DNA of 10,504 nt from Actinomycetes bacterium (lineage in GTDB: Bacteria; Actinomycetota; Thermoleophilia; Solirubrobacterales; 70-9): assembly GCA_023436605.1 (NCBI GenBank), contig JAEZIQ010000026.1:1-10504 (forward strand), in the 5' to 3' direction. Positions 5,222 through 10,504 of the stretch are shown here, piece after piece; within the stretch, counting starts at the first letter, position 1; every line of letters begins with the position of its first letter. Below the pieces are notes generated by a model. That model worked only from the letters and a program-made list of their open reading frames with translations. It searched no databases and was not told the origin of the DNA. The position numbers were made by a program, and so were the translations under genes.

Positions 5222-6561
5222 TGCCTGATGGTTTCCTCCGGATGGGGTTTGGAAACCGGCCCGTCGGCCGGCGACTTGCCCAGCGCGATCCGCACCAGGC
5301 CCTTGATCAGCGGAAAGATCCCCTCGGGGATCGCGGCCGAAGGCGAAGCACCAGGATGCTGCCGGGCGATCCTCACGCGCAAGGCCGCCGGCCTGATCCT
5401 GAATTCCAGGGGCGGCTCGAGGGTCGCCGCTTCCCCGTCGATTCCCGCCGCCACCGGCTCGTCGGATCCGACCTCGAACTCGGCTGCCGACCAGTCCCGC
5501 CAGGGGGCCTGAAACTTCCGCAGCCGGCTGCCGGCCGAGGTCGGGTCGGCCAGCACGGCGATACCGAGTTTGCCGTCATCGATCTTCGGCCGGGTACCGG
5601 AACCGACCGCTTTGCCCAGCCGGTACTTGTTGTTGGACACCAGGATCGCCGCCCCGGAGCGGTGCTGTTTGCCCGACGGACTCGTCCAGGAAAGCTCTGG
5701 CACATCCGCGTCGGGCCCGAGCACCTGGGGAACCGTTTCCAGCAGGGTCTTGATCTTCGCCTCCCGGTACTCATCGCGCTGAACCGCCTCCGCGTAGATC
5801 CCGAGCGAGACGTTGTTGACGAAGACCCGGCCGCTTACCTCGGCCAGATCGACCAGTCGCTCGCCCGCGTCGACGAAAGCATCAAGCGCCCCCACGCAGT
5901 CCTCCCGGTCAACGCCGAGATCGAGGGCGAAGTGATTGCGGGTCCCGGCCGGGATACACGCGTAGGGAAGCTCGTGTTCGGCGGCAAGCTCGGCGACGAC
6001 GGCCTGGGAACCGTCCCCGCCGGCCATCGCCAGAGCGTCGGCCCCTGCCGCTATTTCCGCCTTCACCAGCTGGGCCAGATCGGCACCTTCGGTCAGGGCC
6101 ACGGTGCGGTAGCCCCGGGCCTGGGCCTCCTGGTCGAGGTCGAGCTTCTCGGCTTTGCCGTCGCCGGACTTCGGGTTGTAGAAGAGGACCGGACTCTCGG
6201 GCGGATCCACCGCGGGTAACGGCACTTTGACGCTGAAAGCCTTCCTCGCCAATCCGAAGGTGATCACCGCCAGGACCAGAACCAGACCTGCCTGGACCAG
6301 ATTCCAGCCGGACTCGACCAGAACCCCGAAAGTGAAGCCCAGCAGGAGCGCCGCGACACAGAATGAACCGAGCCGGATCCATCCGCTGCTGATCAGGCCG
6401 AGCCCGGCAATGCCGGCCGCGAGCAGCAGACAGACGATCACCAGCAGACCACCGGGGAACCGCTCGATCGCCAGCTGAACCGCCAGCACCAGCGTCACGG
6501 CCCCGAGCAGCAGCGAACCGATCGCCGCCAAACGCTCCCTGCCTCCGACCGAATGATTCAC
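5218..6561 (-). CDS. Membrane-anchored diacylglycerol kinase family protein
   Basis: A 447-residue protein. Residues about 10-105 contain roughly four hydrophobic segments; residues about 122-420 form a lipid kinase domain of the DagK/YegS/sphingosine-kinase type. Visible motifs are VLFYNPKSGDGKAE (125-138), the nucleotide-binding GGDG at 181-184, and PAGTRNHFALDLG (204-216). It should transfer phosphate from ATP to a lipid hydroxyl, typically diacylglycerol, giving phosphatidic acid; the lipid is not proven. The start is GTG 6561: a TANNNT box (TAGGTT, complement of 6568-6573) lies 6 nt upstream and suggests a leaderless transcript, though AGG-rich sequence nearby could serve as a weak ribosome site. 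It is translationally coupled to the PAP2 phosphatase. In many actinobacteria these two activities are in one polypeptide; here they are separate and the kinase has its own membrane region. Confidence 0.87.
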   Translation of the reverse strand: MNHSVGGRERLAAIGSLLLGAVTLVLAVQLAIERFPGGLLVIVCLLLAAGIAGLGLISSGWIRLGSFCVAALLLGFTFGVLVESGWNLVQAGLVLVLAVITFGLARKAFSVKVPLPAVDPPESPVLFYNPKSGDGKAEKLDLDQEAQARGYRTVALTEGADLAQLVKAEIAAGADALAMAGGDGSQAVVAELAAEHELPYACIPAGTRNHFALDLGVDREDCVGALDAFVDAGERLVDLAEVSGRVFVNNVSLGIYAEAVQRDEYREAKIKTLLETVPQVLGPDADVPELSWTSPSGKQHRSGAAILVSNNKYRLGKAVGSGTRPKIDDGKLGIAVLADPTSAGSRLRKFQAPWRDWSAAEFEVGSDEPVAAGIDGEAATLEPPLEFRIRPAALRVRIARQHPGASPSAAIPEGIFPLIKGLVRIALGKSPADGPVSKPHPEETIRQ

Positions 6562-6567
6562 AAGTTC

Positions 6568-6594
6568 AACCTACCTTGCGCTCCTGTTCGCCAA
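6568..6594 (-). promoter_or_regulatory. Candidate promoter of the kinase/phosphatase operon
   Basis: On the reverse strand TTGGCG (complement of 6589-6594) and TAGGTT (complement of 6568-6573) are spaced by 15 nt, 6 nt before the GTG start at 6561. The spacing is slightly short. The -10 placement matches the leaderless pattern of other genes in the window. Confidence 0.3.
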
Positions 6595-6703
6595 GCGGAT
6601 CTGCGACGGGAGCGCGCCCGAGGGGGCGAGTTTCTGCCGGTCGGGACTTAGCTGGGTGAGGGTCGTCGATCGGCGGCCGGACTTTCGGTTGAAAGGGAAG
6701 CTG

Positions 6704-6997
6704 ATGGAGGAAAACGGGAATCAGAAGATGTGCGTCGAGTTCGCTGAATTTCCCGGGGCAGACGGGCCCTGGCTGATCGAGAAAGCGAAGGCGATCGAGG
6801 ACGCGATGAGCGAGCGACTGGGCGGGGTGTTCCGCTGGCACTCGGTGGTCGGGGAACCGGATATCAGCGGATTCCGGGTGTTTTTCGAACTCGACCCTGA
6901 CCACGAGCTGGATCCATCGGTCCCGGAAACGCTGATCGACATCATCGGCGAGGTGGCGGGCGGAGACCTTCCCCGCGACCGGAACCTCGCGGCCTGA
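6704..6997 (+). CDS. Small protein of unknown function, tandem paralog A
   Basis: A 97-residue soluble protein, acidic, with no recognised family. Residues about 9-86 align without gaps to the next gene's product, with 29 identities over 78 positions by my count; shared points include Cys-x-Glu, FP, the WL pair, AI, RL and II-x-E. The predicted fold is mixed: strand, helix (LIEKAKAIEDAMSERLGG), strands, helix. ATG 6704 is chosen because AAAGGG (6692-6697) lies 6 nt upstream; GTG 6656 is in frame but has no site and a less plausible N-terminus. The gene diverges from the kinase operon over a 142-bp gap and is followed after 34 bp by its paralog, so the two are likely one transcription unit. 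Confidence 0.7.
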   Translation: MEENGNQKMCVEFAEFPGADGPWLIEKAKAIEDAMSERLGGVFRWHSVVGEPDISGFRVFFELDPDHELDPSVPETLIDIIGEVAGGDLPRDRNLAA

Positions 6998-7006
6998 ACC
7001 GGTTCA
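6995..7006. repeat. 12-bp perfect palindrome spanning a stop codon
   Basis: TGAACCGGTTCA is its own complement and includes the TGA stop of paralog A. It could be a protein-binding site ahead of paralog B or chance. CGGTT (7000-7004) can also pair with AACCG (7014-7018). Confidence 0.3.
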
Positions 7007-7031
7007 ACTTCGAAACCGAGGAGAAAGAGCA

Positions 7032-7490
7032 ATGGATCACGAAGTGCTTTCCCGCACCTTCTGTATCGAGGTCAGCCACTTTCCCGATGTGGATGACAAC
7101 TGGCTCGAGGAACGGGCCGCCGCGATCGGTCACGCGATCAACGACCGGCTCATTCACAAGATCGAATGGGGCCGGGTTTACGCGCTGACGGACCGCAGCG
7201 GAATCGGGCTCGTCTTTCTCCTCTGGCCGGAGTTCAAGAACGACGAATCGATCGCCGCGACTTTCATGGAAATCATCTGCGAGAAGACCGGCATCGTGAG
7301 GCCGAAGCCCGGCAGCAGAAAGAAACCTCGCCGCAAGGGCGGGATGCCCAAGTTCAGCCTGGGCCCGAGATTCCCGGCCGAGTTCTTCCTGAGTCACGGC
7401 AAAATTGAACCTGTATCACCGGTGATACACTCGGCCTATGGCAAGGGTAAGCGTGCGGGAACTCAGGAATCAAGGCGGCAAGGTGCTTGA
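7032..7490 (+). CDS. Small protein of unknown function, tandem paralog B with extended tail
   Basis: A 152-residue protein. Residues about 11-88 are homologous to paralog A (29 of 78 identical, ungapped). The rest has no counterpart in A: a basic stretch, RPKPGSRKKPRRKGG (about 90-104), then sequence that reads through the toxin-antitoxin promoter and operator and 53 bp into the antitoxin gene before its TGA at 7488-7490. ATG 7032 has GAGGAG (7018-7023) 8 nt upstream. The last 20-odd residues are encoded by antitoxin DNA in another frame, so the original stop was probably lost when the toxin module arrived or by a small deletion. Function unknown. A long tail of this kind may be unstructured or may bind nucleic acid or acidic partners. 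Confidence 0.7.
   Translation: MDHEVLSRTFCIEVSHFPDVDDNWLEERAAAIGHAINDRLIHKIEWGRVYALTDRSGIGLVFLLWPEFKNDESIAATFMEIICEKTGIVRPKPGSRKKPRRKGGMPKFSLGPRFPAEFFLSHGKIEPVSPVIHSAYGKGKRAGTQESRRQGA
7405..7431 (+). promoter_or_regulatory. Operator and promoter of the second toxin pair
   Basis: TGTATCACCGGTGATACA (7412-7429) is a perfect 18-bp palindrome. TTGAAC (7405-7410) is a possible -35 box and TACACT (7426-7431) a -10 box, 15 nt apart. The -10 overlaps the palindrome and ends 6 nt before the antitoxin ATG at 7438, so the mRNA is probably leaderless. A bound antitoxin/toxin complex would block the promoter. Confidence 0.7.
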
Positions 7491-7683
7491 CCGGGTCCAG
7501 GGCGGAGAGCAGGTGATCATCACCAGGGACGGCGAAGACGTGGCCGAACTGAGGCCCGCGCGAAAGGCACTCTCGGCCGGGGCGCTGGTCGCCCGCTGGC
7601 AGAACCTCCCTCCCATGGATCCGCAATCGCTTCGCGATGACGTCGACGAGATTCTCGACAGCGGTCTCGGGAATGGTCGATGA
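7438..7683 (+). CDS. Phd/YefM-like antitoxin of the second toxin pair
   Basis: An 81-residue antitoxin. MARVSVRELRNQGGKVLDRV followed by QVIITRDGEDVAELRP is the Phd/YefM DNA-binding fold; the C-terminal part (about residues 45-81) is acidic and helical and would neutralise the toxin. It starts right after a palindromic operator with an overlapping -10 box, and ends in an ATGA overlap with the PIN toxin gene (7680-7683). The N-terminal part is similar to the antitoxin at 2928-3179 (both S-x-RELRN, then a strand ending AD/AE-x-x-P), while the C-terminal parts differ, as expected if each fits its own toxin. The first 53 bp also code for the tail of paralog B. Confidence 0.9.
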   Translation: MARVSVRELRNQGGKVLDRVQGGEQVIITRDGEDVAELRPARKALSAGALVARWQNLPPMDPQSLRDDVDEILDSGLGNGR

Positions 7684-8102
7684 CCGAGGAACGAGGTTTA
7701 CTCGACACCTCGGCGGTAATTCTCCTGGGACAGATTCCCGCAAGCACCCTGCCTTCGTTCCCGCTGATTTCGACCGTCACCCTGGCCGAACTTGCGGTTG
7801 GCCCACTGGCCGCCAAGAGCGAACCTGAGCGACTGGTCCGCCAGGCGAGACTGCTCCAGGCCCAGGCCGACTTTGATCCGATTCCGTTCGACGACCAGGC
7901 CGCACGAACGTTCGGGACGGTGTCGGCAAACCTTCGCGCGAGCGGCAGGAAGACCACGGCCCGCACCTTTGACGCGATGATCGCCGCCACCGCCATCTCC
8001 CGGGGTCTCCCCCTCTACACCGCCAACCCCCGGGACTTCGACGGGATCGAATCGCTGGTGGTGAACCCCGTGATGGCCGCCGGCCGCGACCCGGGCGAAT
8101 AG
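7680..8102 (+). CDS. vapC: PIN-domain toxin, VapC family
   Basis: A 140-residue PIN-domain ribonuclease toxin. Metal-binding acidic residues are Asp9 in LLDTSAV, Glu37 in TLAELAVG, Asp98 in TFDAMIAATA, and Asp119 in YTANPRDFDG; the last motif is typical of the VapC/FitB branch. The overall layout is intact and the length normal, so it looks active. Its ATG overlaps the antitoxin stop by 4 bp. The RNA target is not evident. It is only distantly similar to the toxin at 2548-2931, sharing mainly the catalytic motifs. A small membrane-protein gene follows after 29 bp. Confidence 0.92.
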   Translation: MTEERGLLDTSAVILLGQIPASTLPSFPLISTVTLAELAVGPLAAKSEPERLVRQARLLQAQADFDPIPFDDQAARTFGTVSANLRASGRKTTARTFDAMIAATAISRGLPLYTANPRDFDGIESLVVNPVMAAGRDPGE

Positions 8103-8131
8103 AGCTGCGCCGTTCCGGGTACCGGCAGGAC

Positions 8132-8338
8132 GTGAGCTTTGAGCCGACATCGCTGCTTCTGATCGCCGTGATCATCGTGACCTTCTTCGGGGTTGCCTGG
8201 GGCCTGAAGACGAGGAAGGGGAGCGGGATCAATCCTCATCCCGGCCCGGACACCGAGGATCCCGCCAAGAAGCCCGAGGGTGTGACCGAGGAGGAGCGCC
8301 CGGACTCGACGATCCTCGATCAGCGCGGCAAGGTCTGA
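8132..8338 (+). CDS. Small single-helix membrane protein, hypothetical
   Basis: A 68-residue protein with one hydrophobic segment at about residues 7-24 (LLLIAVIIVTFFGVAWGL), then a short basic KTRKGS and a Pro/Glu/Asp-rich hydrophilic tail. By the positive-inside rule the tail is probably cytoplasmic. GTG 8132 is the start, with AGGA (8127-8130) one nucleotide upstream, a weak and close site; a longer version is not supported. It lies 29 bp after the toxin gene but is unlikely to be part of that module. No family recognised. Confidence 0.6.
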   Translation: MSFEPTSLLLIAVIIVTFFGVAWGLKTRKGSGINPHPGPDTEDPAKKPEGVTEEERPDSTILDQRGKV

Positions 8339-8346
8339 CTACTTAG

Positions 8347-8376
8347 GCCGGGACCGGGACTCTGGGGATCCCCGGC
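8347..8376. terminator. GC-rich hairpin after the small membrane protein gene
   Basis: GCCGGG (8347-8352) can pair with CCCGGC (8371-8376), with GGGGATCCCC (8364-8373) as an alternative self-complementary element. CTGTT follows. It could end transcription before the GH31 gene. Confidence 0.35.
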
Positions 8377-8383
8377 TGTTACC

Positions 8384-8389
8384 TATAGT
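8384..8389 (+). promoter_or_regulatory. -10 box of the GH31 gene
   Basis: TATAGT lies 7 nt before the ATG at 8397, with no ribosome binding site between. This fits a leaderless transcript starting at or next to the A of the ATG. No clear -35 is seen; the hairpin at 8347-8376 occupies that region. Confidence 0.5.
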
Positions 8390-8396
8390 CAGACGA

Positions 8397-10504
8397 ATGC
8401 AGGCAAAGACCAGGGAGAAAGCGCGGGCACCGTGGCTGGTTGTGCTCGCGATGGTGGCGACAGCCATCAGCATCACGGGACCGATCGGGACCGCGCAGGC
8501 GGCTGGGCAAAAGAGCGTGGTCTCGAGTGGACCAGCCCGGGTCCTGGTCGGTGCCAAGCAGTGGTCGTTTGCCTTTCGGGACGCTCGGCAACAGCCGGTG
8601 TTGAGCGAGCGGGCCGGAGCGGGACCCGGGCCGGTGGGCCGGCTCGGTTTCGAGCTGAACGGCCAGTGGAAACACGCGACCGTGGTCAGGAAGAGCTGGA
8701 TGCGGGGCGAGGTTCGGCATTTGCGGGTCGCGACGACCGCTCGGCGCCGGGACCTGAAGGTGATGATCGCCCCGGCCAGCCACGGATCGGTTCGGCTGAC
8801 CGCTTCGATCGTTGGTCCGGTCCAGGGGGTCGAGGCGATCGGGATGAGTTTCAAGGCACCGGGAGGGGAGCGCTACCTCGGCTTCGGGGAGCGGTCGAAT
8901 GCGGTCGACCAGCGAGGCAAGGTGGTCGAAAACTGGGCTGGCGAGGGACCCTACGAATCGGCCGAGTATCCGTTGATCAGGAACTTCGTTCCCGAATGGG
9001 GTCTGAGGGACCGGGAGGATGCGACCTACTTCCCGATGCCGTGGCTGCTCTCCACCGCCGGTTACGGGGTGCTGGTCGAGAACTCCGGGCCGAGCTACTT
9101 CCACCTCGGGACCGATCGCAAGGACGCCTGGAGGGTCGAACTGGTGCAGAAGGTGGACAGTCTGGCGCAGCAGCCGGTGAACGTTCCCGCTCCGCGCTCG
9201 ATCACCCTGCGTTTCTTCGCCGGACCGACCCCGGCCGACGCCCTCCGCCGGCTGAGCGGGGCGACCGGACGCCAGCCCTCCCCCGCCCCGTTCTTCTTCG
9301 GGCCGTGGGTCCAGCCCAAGGGTGACTCGATGGACACGGTCGCCACGCTGGCGGCGAGTGACATCCCGACCTCGCTCCTCCAGACCTACCTCCACTACCT
9401 GCCCTGCCAGGCCCAGGCCGGCCGGGAACAGGAGCAGCGCGACTTCACCGGCCAGGTCCACGCGGCCGGGCTCGCGGTGACCACCTACTTCAACCCGATG
9501 ATCTGCACCAGCCGACCGTCCTTTCACTGGTACGACCGCTTCGGCCAGCTGACCCGCGAGCAGACCGGCGACCCCTACGAGTACGACTACCTGAGCTACC
9601 ACGTGGCCCAGTTCGACTTCGCATCCCAGGACGCCCGGAACTCCTACGGCCGGCTGCTCGAGGAAGCGATCGACCACGGCTACGACGGCTGGATGGAGGA
9701 CTTCGGCGAGTACACCCCGCCCGACTCGATCTCGGCCAGCGGCGCCCCCGGCACGGTCGAACACAACCGCTACCCCGAGCGCTACCACTGCGCCGCCCAC
9801 GAACAGACCCGGGGACACGTGCGGCCGCTGGCCCGCTTTGCCCGCTCGGGCTGGACCGGCTCCGCTGCCTGTTCACCGGTGGTCTGGGGTGGCGACCCGA
9901 ACACCGAATGGGGCTTCGACGGCCTCCAGTCGGCGATCCGCAACGGCCTCACCATGGGACTATCCGGGGTCGGGGTGTGGGGCTCCGATATCGGCGGGTT
10001 CTTCTCGATCCTCAGTGAACCGCTCTCACCCGAGCTGCTCAGGCGCTGGGTCCAGTTCGGTGCCTTCTCCGGGGTGATGCGAAACCAGGCCAACGGTCTC
10101 CAGGTCGACGACCGCTACCGGCCGCAGGTGCTCGACCCGGACCAGATCGACAACTGGCGGCGCTACGCGAAGCTCCGCACCCAGCTTTACCCGTACACGA
10201 GCGGCGCCGCCCGCCAGTACCGCGAGACCGGCCTGCCGATGATGCGGGCGATGGCCCTCGACTTCCCGCGGGACCAGCGGGCCGCCGGACTCGAGGACCA
10301 GTACATGTTCAGCGACTCCCTCCTCGTCGCGCCGGTCACCACACCCGGAGCGACCGAACGCAAGGTCTACCTGCCCGAGGGCAAGTGGGTCGACTTCTGG
10401 CAAAGCTTCGAGTACGACGAAGCTACCGGCGCCTTCGACACCACCGGTCCGGCCGCGCTGCTGAACGGCAAGGGCTGGCGGACCATCCCCGCCCCGGCCG
10501 AGGA
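8397..10504 (+). CDS. Exported GH31 glycoside hydrolase, 3' end outside window
   Basis: The frame is open from ATG 8397 to the window edge, giving 702 residues with the C-terminus missing. Residues 1-35 are a Sec signal peptide: basic start, hydrophobic core WLVVLAMVATAISI, and cleavage after AQA (33-35). A beta-sandwich of the galactose-mutarotase type follows (about 40-290), then the GH31 barrel beginning near FFFGPW (about 299-304). The nucleophile is Asp435 in DGWMEDFGEYTP and the acid/base is Asp500 in WGGDPNTEW; GSDIGGF and SDSLLVAPV (about 640-648) are further family marks. Members cleave alpha-glucosides or alpha-xylosides with retention; some (GH31_2) cleave sulfoquinovosides. The MEDFGEY form resembles YihQ, but the WSG-x-R-type sulfonate-binding stretch of YihQ is not seen, so the substrate is open. 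Start choice rests on the signal peptide and the -10 box. Confidence 0.9.
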   Translation, partial: MQAKTREKARAPWLVVLAMVATAISITGPIGTAQAAGQKSVVSSGPARVLVGAKQWSFAFRDARQQPVLSERAGAGPGPVGRLGFELNGQWKHATVVRKSWMRGEVRHLRVATTARRRDLKVMIAPASHGSVRLTASIVGPVQGVEAIGMSFKAPGGERYLGFGERSNAVDQRGKVVENWAGEGPYESAEYPLIRNFVPEWGLRDREDATYFPMPWLLSTAGYGVLVENSGPSYFHLGTDRKDAWRVELVQKVDSLAQQPVNVPAPRSITLRFFAGPTPADALRRLSGATGRQPSPAPFFFGPWVQPKGDSMDTVATLAASDIPTSLLQTYLHYLPCQAQAGREQEQRDFTGQVHAAGLAVTTYFNPMICTSRPSFHWYDRFGQLTREQTGDPYEYDYLSYHVAQFDFASQDARNSYGRLLEEAIDHGYDGWMEDFGEYTPPDSISASGAPGTVEHNRYPERYHCAAHEQTRGHVRPLARFARSGWTGSAACSPVVWGGDPNTEWGFDGLQSAIRNGLTMGLSGVGVWGSDIGGFFSILSEPLSPELLRRWVQFGAFSGVMRNQANGLQVDDRYRPQVLDPDQIDNWRRYAKLRTQLYPYTSGAARQYRETGLPMMRAMALDFPRDQRAAGLEDQYMFSDSLLVAPVTTPGATERKVYLPEGKWVDFWQSFEYDEATGAFDTTGPAALLNGKGWRTIPAPAE

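Noticed and set aside
4628..5512. 294-codon forward ORF
   Set aside because: It is antisense to the PAP2 gene, whose three phosphatase motifs are intact; the forward reading is Gly/Arg/Asp-rich without a domain.
5221..6219. 332-codon forward ORF
   Set aside because: It is the antisense shadow of the lipid kinase gene, which has the GGDG and PAGTRNHF motifs.
8432..9325. 297-codon forward ORF in another frame
   Set aside because: It is an out-of-frame reading of the GH31 gene, with a very high Gly/Arg content and no motifs.
8379..9818. 479-codon reverse-strand ORF
   Set aside because: It lies opposite the GH31 gene, whose translation has a signal peptide and all family motifs. The reverse frame is open only because of GC-rich codon bias and shows no recognisable domain.
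8397..10504. Sulfoquinovosidase (YihQ) assignment
   Set aside because: The nucleophile motif is similar, but the sulfonate-binding stretch is absent and the protein is exported, so only the GH31 family level is supported.
1..10504. CRISPR array, insertion sequence, tRNA or prophage
   Set aside because: No regularly spaced direct repeats, transposase motifs, terminal inverted repeats with target duplications, or cloverleaf sequences were found on reading the window; gaps between genes are at most about 160 bp.

Overview
The window is GC-rich (about two thirds G+C by eye). It is compactly coded and several genes lack a Shine-Dalgarno site but have a TANNNT box 6-7 nt before the start. Together with the protein types this suggests a high-GC actinobacterium, perhaps Thermoleophilia/Solirubrobacterales; the taxonomy is inference. 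I see no rRNA, tRNA, insertion sequence, phage gene or CRISPR array.

Layout. 126-567 (+): a small two-helix membrane protein overlapping a very acidic 61-residue protein. 574-679: three hairpins between convergent genes. 680-1708 (-): an ARPP-1/DUF6569-like protein whose ribosome binding site lies inside a perfect inverted repeat; a second long perfect inverted repeat lies further upstream. 1823-2519 (+): an unrecognised conserved-looking protein and a small zinc-ribbon protein. 2548-3179 (-): a Phd-like antitoxin/PIN (VapC) toxin pair. 3341-4609 (+): a von Willebrand A protein with an intact metal site. 4655-6561 (-): a membrane-anchored diacylglycerol-kinase-family protein translationally coupled to a PAP2 phosphatase. 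6704-7490 (+): two tandem, clearly homologous small proteins of unknown function, the second running into the next module. 7438-8102 (+): a second Phd/PIN pair under a perfect 18-bp palindrome. 8132-8338 (+): a small single-helix membrane protein. 8397 to the window end (+): an exported GH31 glycosidase, cut off at its C-terminus.

How parts work together. The two toxin-antitoxin modules share the same gene order, the same ATGA overlap and almost the same operator half-site and promoter geometry, so cross-regulation is possible. The kinase and PAP2 phosphatase form a lipid-phosphate pair that many actinobacteria carry as one fused protein. The rest looks like ordinary chromosomal housekeeping and accessory genes. 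The best candidates for something undescribed are the tandem paralogs at 6704-7490 and the hairpin that would mask the start site of the ARPP-1-like gene. I do not see convincing evidence for a complete new system.
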